Assembly: GCA_036924285.1 (NCBI GenBank)
Contig: JAYKYS010000023.1
Location: forward strand, 310,001 to 374,000
DNA from: Asterella californica
Taxonomy: Eukaryota > Streptophyta > Marchantiopsida > Marchantiales > Aytoniaceae
Direction: 5' to 3'
Length of the DNA: 64,000 nucleotides
Below the pieces are notes generated by a model that did no database searches, was not told the DNA's origin, and worked only from the letters and a program-made list of their open reading frames with translations. Both the position numbers and the translations under genes were made by a program. Below are positions 10,772 through 23,498 of this stretch, piece by piece (the stretch's first letter is position 1; every line of letters begins with the position of its first letter).

Positions 10772-13072
10772 TCACTTTCGTCCACCGGGCAGCCCAGCCA
10801 GAATTTCGACTGAAACTCTTTGCCACAAACTGTTCTCAGAGCGGCCGGGAACTGGAATTTCTGCACACAACCGAGGCACACTAAAGATTATCTCTATCTT
10901 GTGGAGAACACACTGAAGAATATCCCAACAGGCCCTACAGTAGTAGTGACGTAGTAGTAACCTGCCATACTTACTAGGTACTGAGGTACCTAGTAATACT
11001 CCTGTGATCGTTGCGCGAAGAAAACATAAAACACGAACCACCATCGTGTCGACTCCAGAATGACATAATAACAGGGCGAAGGTGCAAGAATCCCGCTCCC
11101 ACCAGCAACTAACTAGTACTAACGTTCGCGAACTCCCGTGTGAGTATACAATCAGCACTCATTGCAGGCCCTGAGCTCGTTGTTCGGCTCTCCCCAACTA
11201 TTCCGAGTCCTGGCACTGCGGGTCAGCTTCCAGCATCAGTATCGATGCTTTCAAAGTGCACAGGACATCCGAAGAGTCCAATATGGTCCCATTGTGAATG
11301 ACGTGGAGCATCCATTGCACATATTCTACACAGTTGCATTCTTGCAGTAAGTAACAGTATTGTACATGACAGAAGTACATAGTTGTACTCATAATCTCCA
11401 GACGTGTCGGATTGATTGAAGGACAGAGATGAAGACACCTCCGGGATACCTGCAGTTTGAAGAACACCAATTCGCGTGCCTGTGCTGGGGGTTTGGAAGA
11501 CTGTCTGCCTTTTACGAGTTGCGTGCCATCGGTCCAAGTTGTTGCAGAAATCTCTGAAGACTCATGCATTCGTTGTCACGAATCCACTTGGCAATAAGAT
11601 CGAAGTAAAGACTGCATGTTTATGACATAACATGCATTCTCTACCTCAACCCCATTGCCTAGTGGAGAAATCATTTAGCTCGCAGGAGCTGTCATTCTTT
11701 TTCTCGCGTCGACCAAAAACGTGAAAAGGTATCAAAAGTTTCAAGACAGTCTCCTGGCTGCTCGACCCTATAGTTTAACCTCTCATTATCCTTCAAAGAA
11801 ACAAACACCATCTGCCGTCTTCAACCTCCTTCTGTTCAGCTTCGGCCGGTGATCAGTGTCGGTCTTCATGTCAAAGTTTCTTTCTGACAGAAGTGTACGC
11901 TCAACTACTCGACCGAACCGGATGCTGTCTGAAATGCGCAGTCATCCTTTTCATGACGCACTTTGCAAAGGCCTTCCTCGATCTCGTTATTGGATAACCG
12001 GAAGAATCCATCCATGTTTAACTCAATCTGCTCCTGGAGATTAAAACCAGGTACGGAAGACACGAAACTTGAAATAGGACGAATAGACGAAAGCAAACTG
12101 CTTCTTCCAATGACAGCAGACATCAGGAACAAGCACGCAGAAGAACAAGGAGAAACGTATGCAACCACAGAGAGTGGTTGCATACGTTTTTCCTTATTAG
12201 AACATAAAGACCGTGGTGGGGGGGCAACAGCCACGGCCGTGGGAAACGCGGTCTACCTCAAAGTCGAGTTAGATAAAGCGAAGGCTGCTAACGGGGCAGC
12301 TCATACCCGCTAATGGCTTGAAGTGAGAATCCCTGGGGAAGACATTCAAGTTGGCCTCGAGTGGCCGACCAAGCGTGCTTATGAGAGGAAAGGAGAGCGA
12401 CGGTGAGGGGATCAGAAGCAAATCCAGTCCAGTCCATGCACTGTGAAAAACGGTGAAGCTCCTACCGGCGTGGTTACTCGAGGCCTTCTTCTCATGGCAA
12501 AACTATCCCTCAAAGACTGATGCACATGTTGAACTCCTTCCCTTGAACTAATATACGAAGCACCTCAATGTATGACTGAAAGAGGGAGGATCAAAAGGAC
12601 GTGTGATCAACCCTTGAGGTCTTCTTGATCCTGGCATTCTGAACCTGGACGAGAATTAGGTTCCGGTACAGAATCCCGAAGACCTCATATCGTTCCAGCT
12701 GCAGGTGCTGCGGTAGCTAACACGTCCTGTGCTGATGTGAGCGAGCGTGGTCGACCCTCGTCCCAAGAGGATCTAAAGAGAAAACGTGATTGGAACCCCA
12801 GACCAGATCACGACCACATCAAGTGAACCTGAGAACAGTGCTCAGTCCGTGCCAGGCTTAGGTAGGGTTTAGTTTATGAGAACATGAAGCGTTCGTAACG
12901 AGATGAGTTGAGCCGCTTGAGCGTGTTGCAGCTGTGCGAGCGTTATGTAGACCACATTCCCTGCATCCTTAAACAGTGTCCTGAACTGGCGGCGAGCTAA
13001 CTCCGGGGGCTGCAGCGCACATCTAGCCGAGAGAAGGAACTCTCCGTTCTTCTTGCTCAATGTCTGCTCCAT
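10772..13072 (-). CDS. Unidentified multi-exon gene (minus strand), 3' part duplicated
   Basis: I do not recognise the product. The first exon probably starts at the ATG at 13072 (MEQTLSKKNGEFLLSA...) and runs to about 12891. A convincing second exon is 12612-12698 (LERYEVFGILYRNLILVQ, ends before GTTGATC). It is followed by an exon from 12575 with a strong pyrimidine-rich acceptor (SYIEVLRILVQGKEF), one from 12033 (EQIELNMDGFFRLSNNEIEE) and one at 11450-11560 (ends ARELVFFKLQ before GTATCC, exactly 37 codons). A last exon-like stretch (10772-10870, LGCPVDESDVQ) abuts the MITE. The pieces look helical and charged, with no motif I can name. Several joins are not phase-consistent: the 12033 exon is frameshifted relative to unit 1, and a segment at 11200-11350 lacks a matching acceptor. 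The copy may be partly dead. Opposite-strand frames are also fairly open, so strand is likely rather than proven. Confidence 0.4.
12147..12357. repeat. Hairpin and ~185-bp insertion specific to unit 2
   Basis: The left arm AAACGTATGCAACCAC (12153-12168) and right arm GTGGTTGCATACGTTT (12174-12189) are perfect reverse complements around a 5-base loop. They extend to about 22 bp with one mismatch. Unit 1 has only the left arm. The right arm is the first part of about 185 bp found only in unit 2. Confidence 0.75.
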
Positions 13073-16000
13073 TTCATTCCCCACATGCAGGAGGGAATGC
13101 GGAGGGCAGCGGCTGCTGCCGCGCTGCCTGGCGGACTGACTGAACTAGCGAGCATTGCTGTCCTCAGACACCGCTAGAATTCGACACCACTGTCAAACGG
13201 CAACGACCCCACCAGCAGACAGACACGGATGGAGAGCCAGACACGACTTACTAGCAGCTCCGTGCATTTTGGTAAGCAAGACAAAATTCCTTCCAACCAC
13301 ACGGCAAGTTTAGGCGTTCATGCGACCTTCATGAACCTGATTATGGGACAAAGTTTCTGGTACTGTGGCATGCAAAAGAATTAGGAAAATAAATATGCAT
13401 CCTTAAACCACAGTTTGCTTTTTCTCTTTGTAATTTGCATATATTATTTATGATGAACAGCGGGTCGTAACGTTGATTCACTCTCTTTGATAATGCCCTG
13501 TAATGATATATTATTCGATCGGTCCTTTAGCGGTCTTGCTTATTATTTTCACCTCGTCCATCTATTAAGACAAGATGGAGGAGAAAAGCAAGCTTAATTT
13601 ATTACCTAAACTTTTCGTTAAGAAGAGTAATATATTGATTAAATTAATTCTATTCGTCAACAGACTGCCACACTTGCAGTCTCGGAGGTGAATCGCTCGC
13701 ATGTCACTTATAGGTTAACTTCTCGCAACTTCAGGTCTCGTTATCATTTAATAAGTTAGATAAATTTAAATAATTATACAAGTTCACGTCAGATTTCTGC
13801 ATAACATTTATATTTTTTTCTGATAACAAAAACCGAGCAGAAGTTCCTCAAAGGTGGCTTAGCATGCTTATTCGTCGTTGATAACGTACAGTCGCTGAAA
13901 GAAGACAAACAGTGATTTAAGAAGCGGAACGTATTTTTGATCGTACCATGGTGCTAACTCACACTTCCTCGGCAAAGAGTCTCAGAAGTGTTGCCAATCA
14001 CCATGATTACTCCCAACAAAGCGTTATGCTATACTTTTGCCGTAAGTGAACACCAAAAAACAAACGTGAAGTCCGAGAGTGAAAATTGGACCTGGTTACT
14101 AGTGGCAGCCTACTCCATTTGGAGATTAATTTACCATTACAAGGAAAATTTCCAGCAACGGAGAAGCTAAGTTTCTAATATTTCCAAGGGATATTAACTA
14201 TTATTTTATTATTAGCTAATATGTTGAATATTTCAAGTAATATTAAATTTCAATGGATAATTGACTTTACACGAGAAATATAGAAATGAATTAAATTCTA
14301 AATTCTAAATTTAACTCACTAAGAATTCCCTGGTCCTTCTTATGCAATTCTCTTTAAAATTAAATATAATGTGGTACGTCGAGGCATCCCGATTCTACAA
14401 AAAATAACTTTTTCTGAATGAATAATAAATTTTTTTCCTAAATATATTTAAATTTATTACCAGACCCTTCCATGAAGAAGGGTCGTGGAAGATTTGGCCA
14501 TAAAGTGTGTAATACATATTGCACTTTCATCCTAAGAAGAAGTTAAATATGTACATATACAAGGCTGCCCTAAAATATAATTTCATCCTCTATTCCAACC
14601 GCTTGTATCTTCTTAGTAGGTATTGATCTTCAAATCCATCATTACAAGGTAACTGGTTCTTTTTTGTCTATTTTATAGACCTCTGCAATTGTGCTATTTA
14701 TTTTCATACGTGGAAAATGGAAGATATGTTAAAGGATCATTCTCTGGTGTAGGGGTATCACACAATAATTCCAGCCAAATACACAATGAGAATCAATTAG
14801 GGGTCGAATGTGCGCTAACAATACCGAGCAGAATTAGCAATTGTTATATAACCAGAAAGTGTGCTGATGAAAATGTGTAATGTGAAGTACATTTCTACAA
14901 AAGATTTTATTTGGTATGTCGTCAAATTGAAATAGACAATGACATGAGATTATAATATGCTTCAAAGATTTAATGCAAACCCCTTGTAGAATTGAAGATA
15001 AACTAGATTTGTCTACTGTAATGTTGAAAGAAGCGAAGGTTATGAAATCAAAACGTATATAACGTTGAACCACAGAATCCATTGCAAGAAACGAAAATTA
15101 TCCAAGCAGAACAAAGATATCGATAACGGATTTAGTGACTCATGTTAATACTAATTGTGAACAAACAACAAATTCCTAGCAAGTAGTAAATATCTTGCAA
15201 TATATGTGGGTTGCAAATGAAGCACGTTCATTTCTCGCTCTTTTGATCCCAACATGAGAGAACACATGCTCAACTAGTTATCCACGTTCCTTCAGGTGTC
15301 AGTTCTATGCAAACAATTGGCGCTGAGGTGTATTCTTTAATTTGAAACGCAGGAATACTCATATGTCATTAATGTCTTTGTTGATCTTTATCCACATCAA
15401 AGTCAGCGTTAAATCCTCATTTGTTTTTAACATGGCCAAGCCCTTGAAGGACCTTTGTCCCACAACAGTACCTCGTAAATTTGTAGCATTTTCATTCATA
15501 TGTTATGTAGGTATTTTACATAATATTTAATTTATAGTAAGCTTATTCTGACACAAACGAAGTATATTAAAATAAGATTTTGATTCGAATAAGAGTTTAG
15601 ATTAATTTCATGAAAACTAGTTTAGTTCAATTTTTATGTTGAATTTAATATTTAGTTGGTTTACTTAGAGGTTTAGTGTGACTATGTGATGATTGACTAA
15701 ACTAGCATGCCATGGCCCATATCTATCCCATGTAATTAATACAGAGAAACTAAATTATAAAAAGAAAATCAGAAATTGTTAAAAATGGTTATTTAAATAT
15801 ATGCTTAAGAACGTAATCAGTATCTTCCACAATATCATGAGAGCCTCGAAAGACATATAATTTGAGGAGAATGAGATTACGTCTAGTGGCATAAGGTACC
15901 GTGCTCATATATAGGTCCTTGAAACTGCTTAAAGTTTCGAGTGAAACACCTAGAACGGAGGGAAACCAAAAGGTGAATGCAAGACGACCATGGCACCCAA

Positions 16001-17047
16001 CAGTTTGCGATAGATTTTTCTTTCGGTTATCGTAAGTATGTACGCTGTTAATTGTAATTAGTATAGACAATATTACTTATCGTGAAGGGTTTTATGAAGT
16101 CAGCACAAGTATTAGTGTGGTTCATACTAATTTCTATGCCACATTAATAAGTGCATGATATAATTAATGTGGACCATACTAATTATGCATGTTCGGAATT
16201 ACTATGGTAATTGGGTCATATATATATTACTTTGATGATCATGCATATAATTTTGAAAATGAAGTTATATAGAGTTTAGTATAGTAAAACTAAATGAAGC
16301 TGATATGCTCACGCAAAAATAGTTTTGCAGTGCTCGAGAGTGAGATAAGAAGAAAAAAAGAACACACGAATTACATGAAGTCTACTATCTATACTGAGTC
16401 CTAATGCATTTTTATTATAAATATATAAACACGTTTAATGAGATAGATTAATTTCATGAGAAGAATAATCAATTTGGAAGTTGAATAAAATAATCCACAC
16501 TAATAGAAACGATTGAATGATGAGATACATAGATGACTTAATATGAAGTCTGCCTAGTATCCACACTAATTATAAACCCATACTAATTACGATAAATTGT
16601 ATATTAGTCAGTTTTTTCTCTGTCTATTTAGTTTCTATTTTTTAACGTTAATATATTAGTACTGTGCTTTTGCATAACTAAGTAGCCATCGATTTTGCAG
16701 AATCAGAAGATGAAAACCAAAAAGCAAGGTGACAGTTTATTGTCGTTTCCTAAATATATAAAGTTATTCTAATGTACCATGAGAATAATTATCATGATTT
16801 GTATGCAAAGGCCTAGTCTTGGGAATGCTATTAATACCAAGCAGAGCACCTTATTCAGTTTATAAATTAATTTTAAATTTGCATTAATATCTTTTAAAAT
16901 TCCTCTGTTCATCGAGAAGATTTAATTTACAAATTTCCAAGAAAAAATCTCCAATTTTACAGTGAATTTACATAATCTTTCTCGAAGTACTCGGCTCCGG
17001 TTCAAGTTTCAGCGGGTTTGGCTTACTTGAAATGAATCGTTATGGAT
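13073..17047. other. Promoter-side and AT-rich intergenic DNA
   Basis: The first 200 bases are GC-richer and may hold the 5' UTR and promoter of the minus-strand gene. Beyond about 13.35 kb the sequence is AT-rich with no supported gene. Around 16.1-16.6 kb it carries short degenerate direct and inverted ATTAGTGTGG/CATACTAATT motifs. The open frames here are 60-90 codons and look random. Confidence 0.4.
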
Positions 17048-17139
17048 CAAGAGCAAATACTAGAACTGGAATTCAGAAGGGAAAACTTGAGTCCAAGAGC
17101 AAATACTAGAACTGGAATTCAGAAGGGAGGAAACCACTC
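17048..17139. repeat. 46-bp direct tandem repeat (2 copies)
   Basis: The block beginning CAAGAGCAAATACTAGAACT occurs at 17048 and again at 17094, with the following GGAATTCAGAAGGGA also shared. The offset is 46 bp. It is a simple local duplication in non-coding DNA. Confidence 0.8.
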
Positions 17140-17859
17140 AAGTTTTCCATTTTAAACCCACTCCGGGAATATACTAAGAATATTTCCCCTCAACTTCTGG
17201 AATTCTTCCAGCAACCGCACGAGTCAAACATAAAACCTCACCATTATCCGGATCCCGGGGCGGGATCCCTGCTCACCACGCAGGGAGGCAGGGGGAACAA
17301 AGGTCCAGGAGCAGATACAAGGAACAGAATCCGCAACCAAGTGAGAAGTATCAATTGTCAAGAAGCTGCAGGGCACTCAGAAATCGCAACACAATGCTCG
17401 TAGACCAGATACGGTGTCTCTAGCCTGGTTGGCGAGGGAAACACGTTCGGTTCCCTTCTATACGAATACGAGAACCACTCAAGTTGAAAGTTGGAACTGT
17501 ATCGAACCAAACGGTAACCCAAACGATGTAAACTACATGGTTTAAATTAAAATCTAGAAATAAATTAAATTATTTTCCGTGAAATAGAAAGATTTAAAAT
17601 GTTATCAGAATATTTAAATGAAAAACATATATTTATACTAAATTGGAAAAAACTGTTTGAGTTTGCAAGTCTGTTTGAGCAGGTTTAAATTGATATTGTA
17701 ATATGAAGCACGTGAATCTATATTTTAAATCGAATAAATAAAGAGATGAACGCTTTAAACTTGAACCACTGAAAACAGTTTAAACTCAAATCATTTCGAG
17801 AACAAACCGATTTTAGTCCATCCTGAGACTTTTATTTATTTTATTCTAGATTCAGAATC

Positions 17860-18410
17860 TTCTGTATAGTCAATCGCAATTGTCCAGACACTTTCATTCA
17901 GACCTCGGCAATCTAGTGCCGAATCCTGGAAATCAAAGGTTCAGCATGACATCCTTTTGCTGGTTATTCTAAAATGTGGCAGAACGGATGCGACAGGAGA
18001 GACGGGAGAGTCGTGAGCTGAGTGGAGACAGCAAGGTTCTTGTAACAAATTCTGTTTTCATTATATCAGTTCGAATCCAAAAGTTGAATATTCTAAGAGA
18101 ACCATCAGAATGTCTCGCACACTTTTCATTCACATCCAGTGTCCAATCTAAGAGATGAAGGGTTCAGAACTTATATTCCCTTTTATCCATTATACCATGC
18201 GGCAGAAAGGACGAGACAGGAGAGGCCAGAGAAGAATAATGAATTGAATGGAGGTTTCTAGGTTCTTGTATATATATTTTCACCATTCCAGCAAACTAAC
18301 AATTTAAGAAAACTATTTCATTTTGAATTTCTATACTATACCAATCAGTTGTCCCAGTCTCCTACGTGTAATCTATGAGATCAGAGGTTCAGAATGTAGA
18401 GATCCTGAAG
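17860..18410. repeat. Degenerate ~224-bp tandem repeat (about 2.5 copies)
   Basis: GGTTCAG anchors at 17938, 18161 and 18386 are spaced 223 and 225 bp apart. Around them the same order of motifs recurs: TTTCATTCA...CCA, GGTTCAG, a ...TGYGGCAGAA.GGA motif, GACAGGAGAG, and GGTTCTTGTA. Copies are diverged, and no gene is seen in them. Confidence 0.6.
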
Positions 18411-21400
18411 GCACACTTTGAACTGCAGTTCAGCTTCCGATATAAGACCAAAGTACAAAACCAAAACTGAAACTGTAGTTCAGTTCCAACTGGTAGCGGA
18501 CACCTACGCAGTCGGGAGATGAAGACCTAAAGTACAGTAGGTTGTAATCAGCTACACTTTACGTACACGTGGTAAGAGTTGCGGTCCTCCGAGAAGATTG
18601 GAGCGGCATTTTCTTCGGGAGATTCTTCCTGCTACCTTACTCAAGTGCATTCTTTACTCTATGCGAGTCTAAGGTCTGTATGGGATCAGCGTTAACTTTC
18701 AAACAAAGTCAATCGGTCGTAAAGTGACGTTCCATAAAAGCGGAACATTTTCCATCCATCTGCTATTCTTTGTGTCGCGTGTTTCTCTCTCCTAAAAGCG
18801 GAACCCGGCGGGAGCACACCGACCCGGTCTACAAAGGAACGAGATGAGAGAAGCCGGTTACCATCTTAACTGTATATTAGCGGGAGTAAAAGTTTGGAAC
18901 TCTTTTTTATATTCTCTCTTCGCGGAGTGGAGTTACGACTTTGGTTGCACATTGACGGACAATATCTGCGGACATTTCTGGAGGTGTCTGTAGGAAATTG
19001 TTCACGTTGTTTATTTATTTATTTTTCGTCCGTTTGAAATGTGGTTTATTGTAATGAGTATTTAAATATTATACTTATAAATAAATTATTAGAGATAATA
19101 AATATAAGTAAAGTTATGACGATTCAAAATTTCATTTCTCTAGGAATCGCACTCGTAAACAAAGTTGGATGAACTATTATTACAGTTTTTTTCTTTTCAA
19201 CGTCAAAGGATCTTTATGTTTACTTTGAGTTTTCTTATTACTGCGTGTAAAAGCTAAGAGAGAAAAATCCTTAACGTCCACAAGTGACCTGCCTGTTCGA
19301 CTGATGGGTCACAGTCTTTGTTTCCGATCTGACATAGAGAAAAAACTCGAAACCACTAACACAATGAAACCGGTAGTGTTGCAGACCTGCAATACAAAAT
19401 GGTACTCGCAGCAAGCGACTCTGAAAATTACAACGGCGAATGCATCAGCCGTGGATGGATGCGAGCCGCACACATGCAAAAACTGGTCGCAAAGCGAGCA
19501 TGAACGTAGTTTGGAGTCACAACGGCAATACAACTGCGATACTGCAACGTTCCATGAAGCCCATCATTCGCTCATCACAGTCATCATCTCCATCATCTCC
19601 ATCATCCAGATTCCAGACTCCGTGCTTGCAAATGCAGAACTGCACTGCTTCGTCACTTTTGAGCTCCGCATTCAAAATGTCACTCAGGTGTCTACGTGTC
19701 AACCTCGGCAACGCTCGCTCGAGAGTCTACGGGATGTCCTGCTGTTGCAAACTTCTCTACGAGCGAAGTCTACGGTTGAGGAAACGTGAGAAGAAAATTA
19801 CATAGTTGCTTCTTTCGTCTCTCCCGCTTCGCTTTATTCCATCGCCAACAGATAATATTAGATGCAAAACTTCACGACGGTCCTCATTGACACAGTGTGT
19901 GGACGACGATGGTCAGGCTAATTGACGTCCCTTGGGTTTGAACTTTGAGCTGATCACGCAAAGGAGAGTCCCGACAGGGAACCGGGGAGAAGTACTGTAA
20001 TCTCAAAGGACAAACCAGTATAGGGTACATCGTCCATGATCCATCATTCTTTCTCGTAGTGCCGCACTGCGGTACTCTATGCGGCTATACTCTGCAAGAC
20101 GCTACCGCAGGTTTGACCGACGCTACCGTTGGTTCTCGGGGTTTCTACACATCCTACAGGATGTCAGGATCTTCACTCCTCCTTCGCTTGTTCCCAGCCT
20201 TGCAACCATCGGTTACGTAGCTCGACCCGGGTTTCCTATCCACGGGTTCCTATTTGCCGGCGATTGCCAGTTGAACGCCGGCCAAACTTCCCAACAATCA
20301 GTCGGGGTTGTGGATATATATATTTCTAGAACATCTTGATTTTAAACAATTTAATCTAAATATCTACGGAAATGGGTAACTAGATGTGAGAAAGCACCAT
20401 AAAAAATATTTATGGTTACAGACAAACTTGTAACCTCGAGCTCCATTCAAACGTGGACGTAAATACATATTAAAGTAGTCATTGGTAGAAAAGATTAAGA
20501 ACATTGTGCACAGACGAAAGGGTTGTGAAATAATTATATGGTGTTATGCATGGTAATTTAGAAGCTTTTCATAATCAAAGACCACTCCAAATAGCGACCG
20601 CTAAGCTGCGTTCACGTTTCCGTAGGTATATTTTGCATTTCAACTATTTCTTTCCAGCAATTTTCTCTTTCTGATAAAATATTTGTCAGTCGCTAAAAAT
20701 CCACTTTCGACTAGCGTTCATGATGATATTTCGGTAATAATTTGCCTTTAATAATTTAAACCTTGTGAGTCGTGATATGTAACGCCTTTGGTTAACAAAC
20801 AAGTTTCTGTTCAAAACATCGTGCATCTAGTGTCTCTCGGTCCACCCTTTTACACACAATACACAAAGTAAAATCATTGTCATGTTAGATAATTTTCAGG
20901 GCAGAGAATAAGCTTATTGTTTTATAGTAAGTGAGTTCATACTTTAAAGTGCATGGATATTTACATATTTAATTTGCATGACAGGTAAAGATTTATAGTT
21001 TTTGTAAGTAATATCTTTGGAAACATCAAAATTTATTATCGACAATGGATATACCCACAACCATCTAGAAATTTTTCTCGAGAAAAATAAACGGAAACGC
21101 GAATGCACACGATGTGAAAGTTGCTTAAATGATGGATCATATTTGATCCATCATTTAACTGTTTACCTGAAGTTTAGCTTCGAACTTTACAGCCTCATAA
21201 GAATGTTTTCCCTCTCACATATCTTTAGAGTGAGTTGCAGATACTCGTGGGAAACTTGTTTATTAGGAAAATCCGCGATACTTTCCACGCTATATTCAAA
21301 ATTTCTCTCGAATATTGGCGAGCCTCGTGGGATACATGCATTGGATGTATCCTGCAGACAATGTATAGTTCTATGAGATAATACTTGTTATAACATTATA

Positions 21401-22150
21401 AACTGGTTTATTACTCAAAAATTTTTAATATAGATCTAACAGTCGATTCTAACGAAAACAAAAATACATTTAACATTAACGGTAAAGTAAAACATAACAA
21501 TGATGATTTTAAACTCAAGAGAAAATAATGTGAAATATTTTTAAGCATATTAGATGAAATAAAAAATCCTTTTATCTCAACCAAGCAGAAAATAGACAGA
21601 GCCTTAGAGACTAGGAGTTGAGCAATGCTCGTCTTTAAAATATGTGTTGGATAACTTTTAAAGATGTAGTTTTAATACAAAATATATAATTGTACAAAAT
21701 GTAAAGTGGATGTGTGTACGAGTTGCATTCAGCACGCTTGGGTTGGGATGCGGTTAGTACTAATGCTCCCACCAACGAATCCCCTAAATGACGTTTAATG
21801 AACTGAACCACAAAGTAAAGAAAGCAAATCCACTGAACGTGCATTCGCAAGCTGTCCACAGTGTATGTACTACTCTTCCTCTTTAGAACTGCCGGGCTGC
21901 CCCACCAGCCGACAGCGAATGGACCACAGCAGATTAGATATCCGGGTCTCCTGCCACAAGTACCATGACAGTTCTCCACCCGCCTTAATCGGACTGTGAG
22001 AAATCCTTCCAGTCTCTCTGGAACCCACAGCTACCGTCGATCACAGGTACTTCCGATGCCCATACTGTGTGACATTCAACGGGTGGCTCCTGTCAACATG
22101 GTAAAAGGAGAGAAAAAGGAAGTGGGCTTGATATACATAATTATAACAAA
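18411..22150. other. Intergenic, no supported gene
   Basis: A 161-codon open frame on the plus strand (19304-19789) has no recognisable domain, no clear splice context and an overlapping open antisense frame. I do not call it a gene. A GC-richer patch at 20.07-20.33 kb may be a transposon scrap. The remainder is AT-rich. Confidence 0.4.
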
Positions 22151-22564
22151 AGAAATAACGTAAGTCCGTAAGCTCATGAACCGGCGTGTCGCGACCGAAT
22201 GGAAGAATGCCAGAAGGAGGAATGAAACTGTGCTACTTTGTGATACGCACAGAAGGAGAGAGAGCGAGAGAGCATCATGGAACGAGTTGGCTGCGGTCAA
22301 AATCCCGGGAGGCCCAGGGAGCCACGCAGGCAGTGGGACCATGCCCACAAGCCAACGAGATCACACCTCCCTCGGATCGGAGATCCAGGCCAGAGGAGGC
22401 GAAAGAGTCTCCGGGCGGAACAGGAAAACGACGAATGCAACATCAAATCCCCAGGAGTTCAAAAGGCCCGCGGCCCCGGATTCCAATTTGTCTCCCTCGT
22501 GCAGCTAGCTGCTGGTTCTGTCTTCTGTTCTGTGTTCGTTACAAGCAAGCGAGCGAGTCAGTGC

Positions 22565-22626
22565 GAGCGAGCGAGCGAGTTTACGCTACCTTAGCTCAGC
22601 TCAGCTCGGCTCGGCTCGGCTCTCGG
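22565..22626. repeat. Simple repeats in the transporter gene leader
   Basis: A GAGC tetranucleotide run (22565-22579) is followed by a CTCAG/CTCGG pentanucleotide run (about 22593-22626). They lie in the GC-richer region about 0.9 kb upstream of the transporter's ATG, probably in the promoter or 5' UTR. Confidence 0.7.
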
Positions 22627-23498
22627 CTTGGCGCGGAATTCCGAAACTGAAGCACGACAGGACATGCCACGCCTGGTGTCCGGGTTTCCAGAAAAGCAAA
22701 ACATTTCGCACTCCACACACAAGAGAGAGAAGAATTGAGTTTCCTTACCTTTCGGAGTGCTCTTTCGTTTCGGTGTAATCACCGAAAGACATGTTCAGTA
22801 GTACCATTATTGCCTGCCGTCATTGATGTTCTGCGCCTCTCTCTCTGTTTCTCTCCCTCTCCCTTGTTTTCGTCAGTCAATCACCGAATTGCCATTCCCA
22901 TTCGCCAGTAAATCAAGAACCATTCAGATTGATCAACATGGTAATCATACGCTGAGCCCCGAGGTCGCCGGACCTCCACCCTGCCGACCGAAACGCACAC
23001 TCTTCCCTTCCCTGCCTCCCCGCCCGCCCTCCCTCCGCATACCAATCACGCCTCCTGTGAAAGCAGAGTACTGAAGTGGTCTTCTGTGCAGAAAAGGATA
23101 CTAGCAAATTCACGGGGCTGCGTGTCTTTGATTGACAGCATCACGCGATTTAGCGCCCCTCAGGGACCTGGAAAGCTTCTCCCTTGCATGAGCAGACCAG
23201 CAGAAGCGCCAGTTTCTTGACACACTTCAGTCTCAGGGAAAGGAAGAGTTGCGAAGGAAACGAAGAAGATATTTACTCCGCGGTCGTCAACAGTTGCGCA
23301 TCAGTTGAGCGAAAAATACGCCGCCACCCAGCCAGACATGCGCAACGAGTATTGGTCGACATGATGAGATAATCAGGGAAGTAATTCACGAGCGAAATTC
23401 ACAACAACAGTGATCTTGACTCCAACTTGACTAACTGACTGACTGGCCGACCGACCAATTTGAATTCGGGGCTGGATTCCGCTGAAATTCGGCACGAT

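Larger units (their letters stand above)
9184..12739. repeat. Tandem duplication, unit 2 (3.6 kb)
   Basis: This is the second copy of the unit at 5369-9183. The junction is clean: unit 1 ends GCTGATGTG at 9183 and unit 2 begins ATGTACG at 9184, while the outer end at 12739 has the same GCTGATGTG. It lacks 561 bp present in unit 1. It gains about 185 bp near 12173-12357 and about 130 bp inside the MITE. Unit 2 adjoins the only copy of the presumed first exon. Confidence 0.85.

Noticed and set aside
10772..12835. Plus-strand reading of the duplicated gene (e.g. LLDNRKNPSMFNS, KRKRDWNPRPDHDH)
   Set aside because: Plus-strand frames are also fairly open, but the minus strand gives better exons with strong acceptors (12575, 12033), a phase-0 87-bp exon and an ATG start. 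Kept only as a caveat.
19304..19789. 161-codon plus-strand open frame
   Set aside because: No recognisable domain, an overlapping antisense open frame, and no splice or promoter context. Probably chance.
22186..22650. Overlapping 105-154 codon open frames upstream of the transporter
   Set aside because: Several frames are open at once in GC-rich, simple-repeat sequence. Best explained as promoter or 5' UTR.
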